DNA from: Arachis hypogaea
Taxonomy: Eukaryota; Streptophyta; Magnoliopsida; Fabales; Fabaceae
NCBI RefSeq assembly: GCF_003086295.3
Contig: NC_092047.1
Location: 115,565,323 to 115,629,322 of the forward strand
DNA length: 64,000 nucleotides
Reading direction: 5' to 3'
Shown: positions 43,349 to 63,837 of the stretch, one piece after another
Layout of the letters: the number at the start of each line of letters is the position of its first letter
Position numbering within the stretch: position 1 is the first letter of the stretch
The notes under the pieces: generated by a model
What the model was told of the DNA's origin: nothing
The model's input: only the letters and a program-made list of their open reading frames with translations
The model's database searches: none
Position numbers and translations under genes: made by a program

Positions 43349-44799
43349 GCTCAACAAAAAATGCTAATTATTATTTTCATACAGCGAATAAAGTTATGTA
43401 ATACGTTAATACAAGTCTAAATTGATAAATTCAACACTAGTGTGATAACAGTAAGTCAGATAACACAAATTGTGGATACCAATTTATATATCACAATTTT
43501 ATAAATTATAAGTTTTTTTTTAATTAAAAATTGAAATGATAGTAGTACTGACTAGTGACTACTGAGAAAGATACGGTTCATTATTTAGTGCACAGTTCTT
43601 AATCGAAGAAATGCGGTCTGCATCAAATATTGACTTAGCTTCACATATCACGTGCTTAAGAGTTAAGACGTATCATAACAGGGAAAAAATTGAACGGAAA
43701 AAATTGAAAAAGAAAAAAAAGAAACAGTTACTTTTTAATTTTTAATGATATTTTTTTAGACTTTTAATCTCACACGCACCTGCACAGAAACTGAATTGAT
43801 CTTCAAATAATGAAGTCATTTCTATATTATGGGGAAGAAAATGAAAGGGGAATGGTGTGGTATGGAGATTACAAAAAGCATATGAATTTGTGCGCAAAAA
43901 ATCATTAGCAAACAAACAGGACAATGAATATCTTTTTGAAGAATAATATATAGAGAATTTGATACGAAATAGAAAAGCTTCACATTCACATCAAAATGAA
44001 AAAGATGGAATAAATAAACCTATAGAAAGAAGACAAAGCAACCAAAGAGATAGGTTTAATTTCTTCATGTGTTGTAGAATTAAAGAAGGGTCATCATTCA
44101 ACTATATTTAGGTTTGTTCTAATTTAATTTGTATTTATCCTATCTTTATAGATTCACTCTCCTTCTCTTTTGGAGATGCGTTTGGATTTTGATAACATAT
44201 CATCTTTTTTGTATTATTTATTTAATTTAGCTCTACTACATTCTCGTTAATATATATGCATGAAGAAATATGTACCATGCAACTAAGGAGATTTTTTTTT
44301 TCTTTTCCAGAACTTGATTGAAGAGTGAAAATTGTGATTAAATTTTTTAAGAGAATATGCATGTATATTATATATAATATCTTTTTTGTTTCAAGAAATT
44401 AAAGAACAATTTTTATTTTTTATTGAAAAATATTCTTCACTATAACATAGCCTTGTAACTAATACCACGTTATCCTACATGTGTATAAAAAATTAATTAC
44501 TAAATTAGTTATATATATATATATATTATTAAGGTATAAATAAATATACATTAAAAATGAGTTAAATTAACACACATATTTATACAATAAATATTTTTTT
44601 ATGTACATATAATATATTTTTTTAAAAACAATAAGTACTATTTTTCCTTAATCAATATCTCATGATTGAATCTTCAACCTTAGATGTAAGTAATGAATAT
44701 TGAAAAAAAGTTTTGTTAACTAATAAATTTTCTAAAAAATTAGTTAAAGTGTTTAATATAAAAAGTTTTTATAAAAACTCAATTACTCAAATAAAGGTA
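43349..44799. other. non-coding AT-rich spacer
   Basis: No supported gene. A copy of the dispersed AT-rich repeat lies near 44495-44590. Confidence 0.5.
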
Positions 44800-45310
44800 T
44801 CAAATGAATGAGAGGGCAAGTTCGAGTTTACTCGTTACGAGTACCGAATCAAAATTAAAAAATAAGTTAATTCATATTTTAAACGAGTTAAGAAAATGCC
44901 AATCTGATTCGACTCATTCGAATTAACGAATTAGATGAATCAATTTATTTGACTCATTTTTTTAATTTTTTTTAAATCTTCATAATTTTAGTTATTTTTA
45001 ATTTGATATCCATCCAAATAAAAATTATATAAATAAAAATCAAAATGATTATACATTCATATATTTTATATTATATTAAATTATTTAAAGTCTAAAAACT
45101 TAGTTAATAAAAAAGATATTTTGTATTCCAAAAGAGATTTTATATATTCAAAAAAAAAAAAAAAACGAGAGCTAGATGACGAGCTAACCCGTGCTCGCTA
45201 TATCCGAATCCATTTAACTCACGAGTTATATAGGTCGAGTTAACTCGTTTATATAAATAGTTGTGATTTTACTTATTCGACTTTTCCATTTTTACCAGTG
45301 ATTTGAGTTG
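44800..45310 (+). repeat. dispersed repeat (copy 2)
   Basis: Shares TTTTAAACGAGTTAAGAAAA, GACTCATTCGAATTAACGAA and TGATATCCATCCAAATAAAA with 18041-18500. It ends in GGTCGAGTTAACTCGTTTAT. Confidence 0.6.
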
Positions 45311-46231
45311 ATTGACCATTCACAACCCATTTTGATAACTTTAAAAAGTAATTGAAATTTTTATCTATTTATAATATATTTGCAAAAAGGTTTAAAAATT
45401 TCAACTAGTGATAACCTTAAACAATTGCCTAAAAACACTACTTGTTAGCAAAATCTTTTAAAAAAAATTATAACTCCTATAAAATATTGAATGTTCAAGA
45501 AATAAATTACATAAGAGAAAGGAAAATAACAACACTATATGGATAGATAGTATAAGAATAATGTCCTTTTTAGAAAAAAAAAAAACCTTATTAGGTATAA
45601 ATAACCTTATTACATATATCATACATAATAAGATACAATAATATTATTTGATCTATATTGTTAGCTCACTGAATAGAATAACCTTATGTTATTATTGTTC
45701 TTTTAACAAGATTCTTAAAGACAATTATTAATATAAGATTTTTTAATATTTTTTAAATATCATATATGACCTTTTTCAATTTTTTGTATGTGTGAATATT
45801 TTATTAATAGTAGATCAAATATCTTGTAAGATAATTTTTGATAATATTTCTTACTTTGGAATGTATTCAAAGAAATAATACAAATTATATCATGTGTGGT
45901 TTCACATAGTATTTTTAATATGTATTATATATACAAATAATTAATTTTAATGTATATATATATAATTTGATAATATATAATTTCTATATTTAAGAATAAT
46001 AATGAATATATATAATAAACCAGTAAAAATAAAAAAAGACACACGTGATATTGTACACCAATAACTGTTTCTACATTTCCATATAAAAATAAAGAGCCAT
46101 AATTAAATATATCCGTATAAAATAATTACAATTGAATTCATTTTGATAATTTTGAAAAAGTAGATTATATATTATCTATCTTACTAAGAAATATATAGTC
46201 CGGATCTTCATCACGGTTCAGGATAGGTTCC

Positions 46232-46405
46232 ACTAAATTGAGTGAAAAAATTTTAAGTATATCGGTATATCAGTGTTTTAATAAATTTTAATCGTTTATT
46301 TTAATTATATATTATATATATTTTTTTTATAATTTAAACTAACGATTAAAAATTATTAAAATATTAATATATCGATACATTTAAAATTTTTTTAAATTGA
46401 TTATT
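46232..46405. repeat. hairpin MITE
   Basis: AAAATTTTAAGTATATCGGT and GTTTTAATAAATTTTAATCG are mirrored by TTAAAAATTATTAAAATATT and ATATCGATACATTTAAAATT. Related sequence occurs at 47440-47560 and 50405-50490. Confidence 0.6.
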
Positions 46406-47521
46406 AGAGAGTACAAACCTTAACTTTTATGCTTTTTTATCCATTAATTATTATAAATTTAGAACTTGAAGAGACAATCAAGCTGCTATATATAGATAGA
46501 GATAAAAATAACAGACCACAGATATTTTATGTTCATAGTTTTCCAAATAAAAAATCATACTACTACTACTACCTAGTCACATTCTGATTGGCTTATTTGG
46601 AATGTAATTATTGAAAAGCAGATTCCCTCATAGAAGAAGATGCAAGTTGTTTACAGTTCATCAATCAATTTTTTAATGCATGCAAAGATAAGCACGATAT
46701 ATTAATTAGTTATTAATATTACTTGTTACTGTTATTTAGATTCCTGAAAGTAGTTGAAATACATTCCGTGCGTGTAAATTATTAAAAAATATTGGGTATA
46801 TTATTATGAATGAATAAAATGACAATTAAATTTTTGAATATTTTAAATTTAAACTAATTAATTTTTATAAAAAATATCAATTTAATTTTTATAATAACAA
46901 ACATAAATACATAATATTGTATCATTATTTATTATAACATATTTATTTATAAAAAATTGTCATACAGATAATAATTTTTGGAGCAAAATTTCACTTATTT
47001 TAATAGGATTTTGATAAATAGAGAACTTGATAAATGTTATATAAAAGTTCAAAAGATAATAAATGTCTCTATTTCTAAAATTATATCATTTCTATGTTCA
47101 CGTGATAATAACAAAATACACATCAATAATATAAATAACGAAATACATAAACAATTCCATTTTATTTCGCATTATCTATTTATAGAAAGACATATATGTC
47201 CACCATTTATTATTATAAAGAATCTACTTAATACTTTTTTTTTCAAAAACTAATTAGTTCGAAACCAAAATTTTTAAAGATTTAATTGTAACTTTACTCT
47301 ATTATTATTATAACTTATTCATATTGTCATATAATCAATCTTTAGATTTTATTTTCTTTTGGATTTTTTAGAAAACAAATCACTTGCTAATGTTATTATT
47401 AATAAACTATTTTAATTTTTTAATAAATACATTATAATTTTTGAATTAATAATAATTTTAAAAAAATTATAAATATACTGATATATTAATATTTTAATAA
47501 ATTTTAAACATTAATTTTAAT

Positions 47522-47525
<4 letters not shown>

Positions 47526-47563
<38 letters not shown>
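47526..47563. repeat. (AT)n microsatellite
   Basis: About 38 bp of alternating AT inside AT-rich non-coding DNA. Confidence 0.9.
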
Positions 47564-47568
<5 letters not shown>

Positions 47569-49389
47569 AAGTTTTCCTACTTTTAATATAGAGATTATCG
47601 TTTCTAGAATGTATTCGCAGAATTTGTGTATCCCAATTCACCTCTTTTTTCACACAGCTACCTCACGTTTTATATATATGCATGTACACCACGGTGTAAA
47701 TTTTTTTAATAAAATTATTAAGAATATTTTTTAAAGAATTTCTATAATATATTGGTGACAAAACATTGTAAAGTTAAAATCTTATGGTTTTTATCTAAAC
47801 ATCTTATTATTAGATTAGTTTTTTCCTTTAACAAATATAACAAAATAAGAAAGTACTTTTAGAAAACCTTAAAAAGAAGATAGAAGTCTAAAAAAAAAAA
47901 AAAAAAATTCTCAATGTTGAATGTTAATATTATCCTACCTATATTAAATAAATAAAGAAATTCTCTTACTGGTTAACATAGATTCCAACAATGATAAAGT
48001 CATGAATGACATTTTTTATTAATTTCAATATTCTTAGTGTTTTGCACTAGAGAATAGAGATTCATCATATCACCCATTAGCCGTTCCTACTTCCTAGGTA
48101 ATTCCGTGAAAGGCTTATTTTATATATAATATTATTTACACCTTAAAATCCACTACTAAAATTAATTAGGATAAAATATATCTTTTGTTTTTAAATTTTA
48201 CTACAAATTTTAAAAATATTTTTTAGTTTTATTTTATTTTAATTTTGTCTCAAAAATTTTTGATTTGCAGTATATATATTTTTTATGATAACTAAATTTT
48301 AAAAGAATTTAGGATTAATCTAACAATAATACATGATAAATATATTTAATTTGCTTATGTTAAAATTTGTTTTTGTAGATTTATTACTAAATTAATCATA
48401 AATTTTTTAAAAAATTAGTCGTTAAGAATAAATTTGATATAAATCGAAAACTTTTAAGATAAAATTAAAATGTAAAAATATTTTTATAATAATTTTTATC
48501 AAATTTTAAGAATAAAAAATATATTTTACTAAATTAATTATTATATATTTATATATAAATATATATAATTTGATTTATTTTTAATATATATTTTATATTT
48601 TAATATATAATCGATTTTGATGGCTAATTTTTATGATTAATTTTATTATATATGTAGCATAGTTTTATATATATATATTTGGTCAAGATGAATGAGGTTC
48701 AACCTTGGTGTGCAATATTATTATTATCAATGGAAACTTTGTTTTCTTGGTGATAGTTTCCTTGCACTTTCATGAAAGGGTCATTTTCAATTCAGTGTGC
48801 AATTTCTTAGACAAATTATTGCCTACTTTTGACTTTTAGTTTGACCTGAGGCATGTGAACCTTTCAGGCTGTTTCCTCAATAGCAAAGTTAATATCCTTT
48901 ACAAGTTATTATTGTATAATTTTTTAGATAGTAATTAAACTGTTAAAATTGTTTATAAACTTTCTAATGTTGATATTTTATCAAAATGATAAGTATTTTG
49001 ATTTATTATACATGTAATAATTAAGTCTCAATTATTACTTTTCGATCCCATATGCTTACAACAAACAAGCAAAAATAAATATAGCTTTTGTATGAAAATC
49101 GGAGACTTCTTCAGTAATTAATTTCACAATATAGATTACATATAAATATAATATAAAATGAAAAATAGTAAAATAGAAAAAAAAAAAAAAAAAAGTAGCA
49201 TGTGGCATGCTCATGGGTTTGTGGGGTAGATTTGCAATTTTGCACCTCCCTAGATACAATAGAACACAAGCCTACTCTTCTTTTATTTTTCTTTCCAATT
49301 TGTTAATTATTTAAATAAAATTATACTGTTTACACTTTTTTATTAAAATATATTTTGTAGATCAAATCATATATATATATATATATATG
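47564..49389. other. non-coding AT-rich spacer
   Basis: No supported gene. An inverted copy of the dispersed repeat lies near 48535-48660. Sequence at 48700-48900 is less AT-rich but has no usable frame. Confidence 0.45.
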
Positions 49390-49695
49390 AGAAGTAATTC
49401 ATTTATATTGGGTGTAAATTTTTCACTTACACTGTTTAATAATTTCTTATATATAATGAATTTTATTAATATAATTATTACATTACATGTCATATTATCA
49501 TGATAATTAAATTTACTAAATTTTTGTAAAATTCGAACTACTTAAAAATAAAATATTATGATGATACATCAAATTAATCTTAAATTTTATGAAAATTTCT
49601 TAAACGAATTTATTTAGTAAAATGTTAAAATTTAACGATTAAATAAAATTCATTACACATAACAAATTATTCAATAAAATTAAGTTCCCTACTTA
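49390..49695. repeat. MITE-like inverted repeat
   Basis: GTTTAATAATTTCTTATATATAATGAATTTTATT on the left (in two adjoining pieces) is mirrored on the right by AATAAAATTCATTACACATA and ACAAATTATTCAATAAAATT. Confidence 0.5.
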
Positions 49696-50499
49696 TAATA
49701 TTGAAACAAAAGTTTAAGTAGATCAACAATTTTAGTTCATGAAGACCAAGATGCAGAGAAAGAATCTTCCTAATAGTAGAAAGGACTCTTTCCTTCAGAA
49801 TAAATCTCCAATAATTTATATCTCGATCATGTTAATTTTTATAGAATCAAAATCTAAGCACAAAATATGCTCTAAACTTATAATTCAAATTCAATAAATT
49901 TTTAGGAGACCTCTTAAATATTTACTTTCTGTGTGAATTCTTATTTATCAATCTCTTTAATTCTTATTCTTAATATTAATGATTAAATAAGTCAAATTAT
50001 AGTTTGTAGATCTTTACCATTTTAAGATGCATATTTAGCATTTACCACTTAACCAATTTGGTTTGAGAATATTTCAATGCCAAAATAGAATCATTCCCTT
50101 TCAAAATAAAAAAATGATAAAATAAAAAAATTAATCACTTTTAAATTAAAATTATAAAATTCATATATGATAAAAATAATAAATTTACAATAATTAAATT
50201 TTATTTTAGTACTTTACAAATTTTATTATTTTAGAACATTTTTTTCGCCAAAATAAAATTATATTTTATAACTCTGTTTCAAACATATATAATTCAAAAA
50301 TAAAAAATTTATTTAATATTCCCAAATAAAAATTTATTTAGTATTCCCATATAATACCAAATAAAAAAATTTATTTAGTATTCCCATATTTTAAATAAAT
50401 AAAAAATAAAAATATTTTAAAATATTTTTAAAATATTAATATTTCAATAATTTTAACTGTTAATTTTAATTTATATATTTCAATAATTATATATATTCT

Positions 50500-50597
50500 A
50501 TGCCAATGAGTTATAACTCAAATAGCATAGACTCTTCATACTCAATTAAGAAGTTGCGGGTACGAGTCTCCTATCTTTGATAAAAAAAAAAAAAAAA
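50500..50597 (+). mobile_element. SINE copy with poly(A) tail
   Basis: ATGAGTTATAACTCAAATAG supplies a decayed A box and GAAGTTGCGGGTACGAGTCT a near-intact B box. The element ends in TTTGAT followed by about 17 A residues. It is the best-preserved copy of the family at 6405, 16745 and 32607 and fixes its 3' end. Confidence 0.7.
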
Positions 50598-51299
50598 ACT
50601 ATTGAAATATCAATATTTCATAGGCATCGAAATTCTTCCTACAAGATACAGAAAGAATTTGTGGTAGACTTTGCCGCCTTGTTCTTTGTGAAAGAAAACA
50701 TCAAATCAAACCAAACCAAAATACTTTTCCTTTTAATTATTTTAAAATTCAACATTATTTTAAACACAAAGAAAGTTTAAACTTTAAAAGTGTTTTAAAC
50801 AAGTAACGCTTCTGACAGAGGAAAACAAGGGAAACAGACACACTCAAGTTGTGTCAAGAGCACGGTTATCTTGTTGCTCAGGACCACCTTGTTTTTCTTG
50901 TTCTGGCTTCAATTTTTGGAGCTTTAGCTTTTCTGGGTTGTGATCATGTAATAGAAACTCTGTAGTTTTAGTATTCAAAAGGTAAACTTGTTTATGCATG
51001 CTAGCATGTCAGACAAAAGAAAACAGTGAATAAAAGCACTTGTTTTGATCATTTTCTGCTTTTGGTTCCTTGTAATGTTGTCTTTTCTTTCATATTCATC
51101 TCAAAAAGTATCCATTTGTATCAATTCAGTAATTTTTGTTTATTTTTTTTGTAACCATGTTCATCAACTGTTTGATGATTTTTTGCAGAGAAGAAAAAAG
51201 AAGAGGGAGGTTTGTGAAGTTTTGAGTTATATATAACAATTAACAAACTCAATTTCATTGCAATAGAGCTGCAAAAGGAAAAAATATAGAAAAAAAAAC

Positions 51300-58701
<7,402 letters not shown>

Positions 58702-59307
58702 CAAACCCTTTAAATGCATCTCATCAATATAGATATAGAGAGAGGGAAATGGAAGGGCAAGAATGAGATCAATTAAGATTTTTCTGCTTCATTCATCCTT
58801 GTGATGCATTATTTTAGAGAATTGAAGCAGGAAGAATGCTTGTAAATTGGTATCCTAATTCAATTGCATTTGGCCTAAGTAGTGCCAGTATAGTATGCCA
58901 AATGCAGCTATGATAGGTCCTAATTTTTGATGCTACAATAATAATGTTGTAATGAATAATGAATTGATCCTTTGTATTTTGTTTAATTATGTAACATTAG
59001 AAAGCTTTGAATACATCTTTCTAGCTGAGCATTTTTATTACAACATTAAATCTTGATTATTACCTTCTTGAGTGTTAGTTGAGGCACTCTTATAATTAAA
59101 TCCAAAAAGGCATTTAGAGAATTACTTTGATTATCTATTATCTAATGGAAAATTGTGAAAGTTTTGGTACACAAATTTTTGTTCTTAAAATGACATTTAT
59201 CATATATATTCATAAAAATATTTTTTTATAGGAATTAATTCGTTGTATATTTCCTTTAATTTATATGTATGTACACTGTGTCCCATTAAAAATAAAGTGG
59301 TTACTCT
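58702..59307 (+). other. ABCC 3' UTR and convergent intergenic space
   Basis: AATGAATAATGAATTG near 58955 is a plausible poly(A) signal region. No further gene lies between the convergent ABCC and NLA. Confidence 0.45.
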
Positions 59308-59425
59308 CACGAAGACATCTTTATGTGAAGATGATATTGTGAATCTTAAGATGGTTTAGTCAAACATGTTTAATTAAACATATCAAACTTAACGGTTCAC
59401 AATATTTTCTTTTTATGAAGATAAA
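59308..59425. repeat. palindromic MITE between ABCC and NLA
   Basis: CGAAGACATCTTTATGTGAA...GTGAATCTTAAGATGG is mirrored by TTAACGGTTCACAATA...TTTTATGAAGATAAAAC. It is related to the copies at 30368 and 59814. Confidence 0.5.
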
Positions 59426-59464
59426 ACCAAAATAAATCACAATCCAAATAGTATCAAATTCAGA

Positions 59465-62400
59465 TTAGATTCCCATGGCTGTCCTACAGACAGATTCCCA
59501 GTGCTCCTTGGCCTGCCTAACCCTTTCTACCCTCTCCATTCTAAGTCTTTCCTCCCAATATTCCTTGCACCTGTGAAAAAAAATATTTAAGGCATGCAAA
59601 TTTTACATCTTATCAATCTTAAAATTATCAAATACTTAAATGGTATCATACCTTTGGCCTAACAAAATATTTAGTTCTTCCAAGTGCACAGCACCTTCAT
59701 GAACTCCTTTCTACAATCATCAAAACAAAAAATCACAAAAGTTACCGGCGCAAACATTTTTCGTTTTTAAAATTTAAATTCGAGAGACTTCTATTCAAGA
59801 AACTAAAAAGTGAAAATTCACATGCAGATGTTTTCATATAAAATTAACCGTTGAGAATCATTAGATGACAATATAATTAAATATGTCAAATTATCTAAAA
59901 AATTTTAACTATTAATTTCACATGAAAACAACTATACGTAAAATTTCATCAACTAAAAAATACCTCGCGGCATAGAGGACACTTTTGTTTAGGATCTGCT
60001 GCCTTAAGTCCATCAACAATGGTTACTGATGCAGCTGAGCAAGCACATGTGTAACAGAAAACATGGCCACAAGTCAACGCCACAGGATCAAACACTGTAT
60101 CCTGTATAATGGAATATAATTAATAGTCACATACATTAATTTTTCAATATACCCTTTACCAATGCGACAATTATTTTTGAATGGAAGAAGTATACAATAC
60201 AAAAAAATGATATTTATACACTAAAATCAACCACTATATATTTATGTCATTTATCGTTTAATTCACTTTCAATAGTATTTTATACTAATGGTTAATTTTG
60301 ATAACAGCTAATATACAATAATATTATTGGATTATCAAAAATGCCACGTGCCGTATGCATACCAAAAATGAACTATTAATCCGTCACCATATATATATGT
60401 ATAATTTAACTTGTTTTTATATGTATTTTGTATTTCAATGTATTTTATATTAGTGACTGATTTTGATATACACCTAACATAGATATGTTGCATTATTTGC
60501 GAAAAATGATGAATTCATAGGCAAGTTAAGTATCTTACTAAGCATATAGAACAAGTCAAGTCAATATCAACTTTGTAGGGTTTAAAGATTTCACAAGTGA
60601 GTGATGGTTTTCCATCCTTAAAAGTAAGGCAGCATCCATCAAACAAAGAAGATGTAGGGTCTTTAGTGTTAGTGTTGATGTATAAGGCCATAACCTCAAT
60701 AAGCCATGGACTCTGAAGAATTTCCTTGTGCATAGCCTGCACTTGTGACTTGAATAATTGCCCTTGCTTTGAATCATGTATCTGCACTCATATATATATA
60801 GTACTACCCTAATAATTAAATGATATAAGGAACACTAATAATTTCATGCTTTAATTATTTAGAAATCCTTTGGTAGTTTAGTATATTTCAACTATATATA
60901 AGAAGCTAATTAAAATGTTATGTAAAGACAAACCTTATCATATTTCTTTAATATTTTTCGGATAGCGACAGCATTGATGAGTGCATAAGTGACAAGATCT
61001 TTGCCTTGTTGAATGATAGTGTTATGATTGGATCTTGTCAAGCAAAGAAGGTACTTCTTGAAGCCAGAATTTGAAGAGAGGTGTAACTCTAGCAAATGTT
61101 GTGCACGCTTGTTGAAGCACCCTACTACTTCTGATACTTCATTCAGCAGAGAAGGGAAGAAAGTTCCATCACAAACTGAAAATAATTCATTCATTATGCT
61201 ATGTTAGCATATACAAATGTAATTGGAGTAGTTTAAGTAGCTATTCAATAAATTTCTTTTTTTTTTTTAAATAAATTGACAAATAAATTCTTAAAAATTT
61301 ATACTTTGGATAAATTAGTTTTTGACAAAAAAATATATTAATAAAGTCTTTTACAATAATATACGTAGATAAGTTACGTTACATTAACATCTTTTATACT
61401 AATGATAGGAACTAATTTAGAGGTAATATATCCACATTTGTTATCGAGGAGAACTTTATTAATATTTTTTTTAGAAATTAATTGATTTGAAATATAAATT
61501 TTGGAGGATTATTTATTACTTTTTTTTCCCCCTTTAAATGGCTATCTAAGTAGGTACAAATAAAGGAAAAAAATTATTTTGAAAAAATACGAAAGAAAAT
61601 GACAAATAATTCTTGCATAGATATATATAACTAAGACTCGCATATCATATATATATCTCCATCTAAGAATCAATAAATGTCACCCTATGAGTAAAATTCT
61701 TTTGAGTTTTGACACTATTTCCTTTTCTTTCTTTTGTTTTTTGTGCGTGCTTTTTTTTTTCTTTTTTGGACAATGTTGAAGTCAAGATTTTATTTATGAG
61801 GAAATTGAGGGCTAATAAATTACCAAACATCAAACCACTTGAACCAACCAAACGTTGAATTTTAATAGAATAAAAGAGTTTTCCTAAACAAAAATTTAAA
61901 TAAAAATATAAAGTTTTTCTTGAAAACTAGAAGTTTAGAACATGTACCTTTAAATGTTCTACATTTTGTTAATAGTTATTACAAAAACTCAATCTATAAT
62001 TAATTAAAGGTTCTACATACATGAACTAAACCCTTTGATTTTCAGTTGATTCCTTAACAACTGAACTTGCTCTCTTCCCTTCGTTTCAAACATATTGTAT
62101 TGTAGGGAATTTAAAAAATTCATTGATCTCACTTTATTTGGTATTAAAAAGGGACAAATATTATGAAATTTCAAACTCTTTGCTAAAAAACCAAAGGAGT
62201 AATTAACAAAAAAAAAATTATATATAAACCTTACAATATGAAAAAGAAAAGTAAATTGAATGAAGAGAAAAACATTATGAAGATCATTATCACCTGGGCA
62301 TTGAATAGGGCAACTTTTGGTGGCATTATTATTATTATTATTATTATGGTTCATCATGATAGGAGAATAACAACCTCCACTTCTACATTTCTTCATAATC

Positions 62401-62483
62401 TTTTTGTGATTTTTGAATTCAAGTCCAGGTAGCTTCTCCTCTTGCCCTTGCATGTACTTTTGGTATGTTTTGCAGAACTTCAT
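59465..62483 (-). CDS. NLA: SPX-RING E3 ubiquitin ligase, NLA/BAH1-like
   Basis: NLA-type ligases ubiquitinate phosphate (PHT1) and nitrate transporters for vacuolar breakdown, with the SPX domain sensing inositol pyrophosphates. Six exons on the minus strand join in frame: 62483-62294, 61175-60934, 60781-60539, 60101-59964, 59710-59652 and 59570-59465, 978 nt or 325 aa, the usual length. The SPX domain starts [20 protein letters not shown] and includes the conserved [10 protein letters not shown] and [18 protein letters not shown]. The RING is split by intron 3: CSICL (~221-225), then [10 protein letters not shown] (~235-244) and CPLC (~266-269), a C3HC4 pattern. The C-terminus [17 protein letters not shown] is a family signature. 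An asparagine run in exon 1, encoded by an ATT/AAT repeat (62327-62346), is a likely length polymorphism. Introns 3 and 5 contain MITEs. Confidence 0.94.
59814..59945. repeat. palindromic MITE in NLA intron 5 (between exons 4 and 5)
   Basis: CATATAAAATTAACCGTTGA...TTAGATGACAATATAATTAA is mirrored by AATTATCTAAAAAATTTTAA...TTAATTTCACATGAAAAC. Same family as 30368 and 59308. Confidence 0.55.
60205..60490 (-). repeat. dispersed AT-rich MITE-like repeat, two pieces, in NLA intron 3
   Basis: Two inverted copies or halves (60205-60320 and 60375-60490) carry TATTTTATATTAGTGACTGA / TATTTTATACTAATGGTTAA, matching the family at 6885. Confidence 0.6.
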
Positions 62484-63149
62484 CTCTTAATTAATAAAAA
62501 CTTTCTAACAAGCTTCAATAATAATTGAGATTATTAACAAACAATCAAACCCTATCTAACATAATAATATTTTTTTTTAAAAAAAAAGGAAGAAAAACAT
62601 AAAATTAAGGTTTTTCAACAAGGTTTCAATAATCTGAGGTTTTACATACATATGCTATATAAAACCCCTCTCCTCACAAAAAACAAAACCAAAAACAAAA
62701 AGGAAGAAAAAAAAAGTTTTATAGTATGGTAAAGTTATGAACCTTGTTATTAGTTACCAAAATCAACAGAAATTCAATGGTAGTTATTAGGTATACCCTA
62801 TTTGATTATTAATTAGTTATCCATATCTAATATGTTATTATTTTTTAATTATTAATTAGTTATTAGTTATCCATTTCTAATATCACCATGAAAAAGTCAA
62901 ACTAATGCAATCTAAATTCTCAATTAGAAAAAGTCTAATATAGTTCTTGATCTAATTATATAGATGTAACCCTCCTAAAAACAATAAAACATGATTCTAA
63001 TATAGTAATAGTGAAGTTGCTTGCGGATAATTATTAGTATTATTTTAGAAAAAAAAAAAGAGTAGTTTGATCATTGATATCAGCCATCCGATTGAGACAG
63101 TAAAAGGACATTTCAATTCCATACGAGGCTTATATCTATCTATACTTAC

Positions 63150-63198
<49 letters not shown>

Positions 63199-63299
63199 CC
63201 GTATTATTTTCTAATTAAGTTTCGTCTGTCTTATCCTAAAAATAAAAGATATATATAACTGGATTTATTTTAGTTAACAAAATTTTTTTTGAGTGTATA
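62484..63299 (-). promoter_or_regulatory. NLA upstream region
   Basis: On the minus strand a TTTTATATAG lies near 62664-62655, about 170 bp before the ATG, and could be the TATA box. The putative leader (62484-62640) has no visible match to a miR827-type site. Farther upstream a (TAA)n microsatellite occupies 63149-63197. Confidence 0.35.
63149..63197. repeat. (TAA)n microsatellite
   Basis: About 16 uninterrupted TAA/ATA triplets. Confidence 0.95.
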
Positions 63300-63805
63300 T
63301 GTTACGGGCTGTCAACCCAGCCCAGGAAGTCGCCGGGTCGAGTCACCGCCCCGTCCAGACCCAAGAAGCTACGACCGGTCTCCACAGGTCGGTCAGCCAC
63401 GCCCGACCTAGAGGGAGATCAACTCACCGCGCTAAACGCGCCACCACCCGGGTCGGAACCCTTAGGATCGGCACCCCGAGTACCGGCTCCAAGTATGGAC
63501 GACCCGCACACGTGGAGGATGACAGCTTTACTCCTCAACCAATGGGCTAGGCCCCTATTAGGCCCACCCAGCACAGCATATAAAAGGGGAGGACAGCTCT
63601 CTCCCCAACATATGTCACATCCTTACCTAACTCTGCCACCCCTAGTACAGACTCTGACTTGATCGTCGGAGTGTCCTTGCAGGTGGTCACCCCCCGCTCC
63701 GTCCGCCCTCCGACGTTGCCAGCCTTCGCTCTGCGCACGCTCGGGACCTCCCTCACTCTCTCAGTCACCACCTACCGACAATCCGTGGACCCCAGGTAAC
63801 GAACA
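63300..63805 (+). mobile_element. 5' LTR of an LTR retrotransposon (Ty3/gypsy-like)
   Basis: The segment runs from TGTTACGGGCTG to GGTAACGAACA, so it has TG...CA ends, and it is far more GC-rich than its surroundings. ATATAAAAGGGG at 63579-63590 is a strong TATA box. The primer-binding site follows at once. The element continues past the window edge, so the 3' LTR cannot be compared. Confidence 0.75.
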
Positions 63806-63825
63806 TTGGCGCTGTCTGTGGGGAT
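63806..63825 (+). other. retrotransposon primer-binding site
   Basis: TTGGCGCTGTCTGTGGGGAT immediately after the LTR resembles the TGGCGCCGTCTGTGGG type of site found in many plant Ty3/gypsy elements. The priming tRNA was not determined. Confidence 0.65.
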
Positions 63826-63837
63826 CCCGATGCGAAC

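Noticed and set aside
50500..50597. Functional tRNA gene
   Set aside because: A-box and B-box-like motifs occur, but no cloverleaf stems or anticodon arm can be formed, and the block ends in poly(A). It is a SINE.
62484..62640. miR827 target site in the NLA leader (ATTAACAAACAATC-like match)
   Set aside because: Only a short partial match is visible, with roughly half of the positions mismatched. It is not a credible site.
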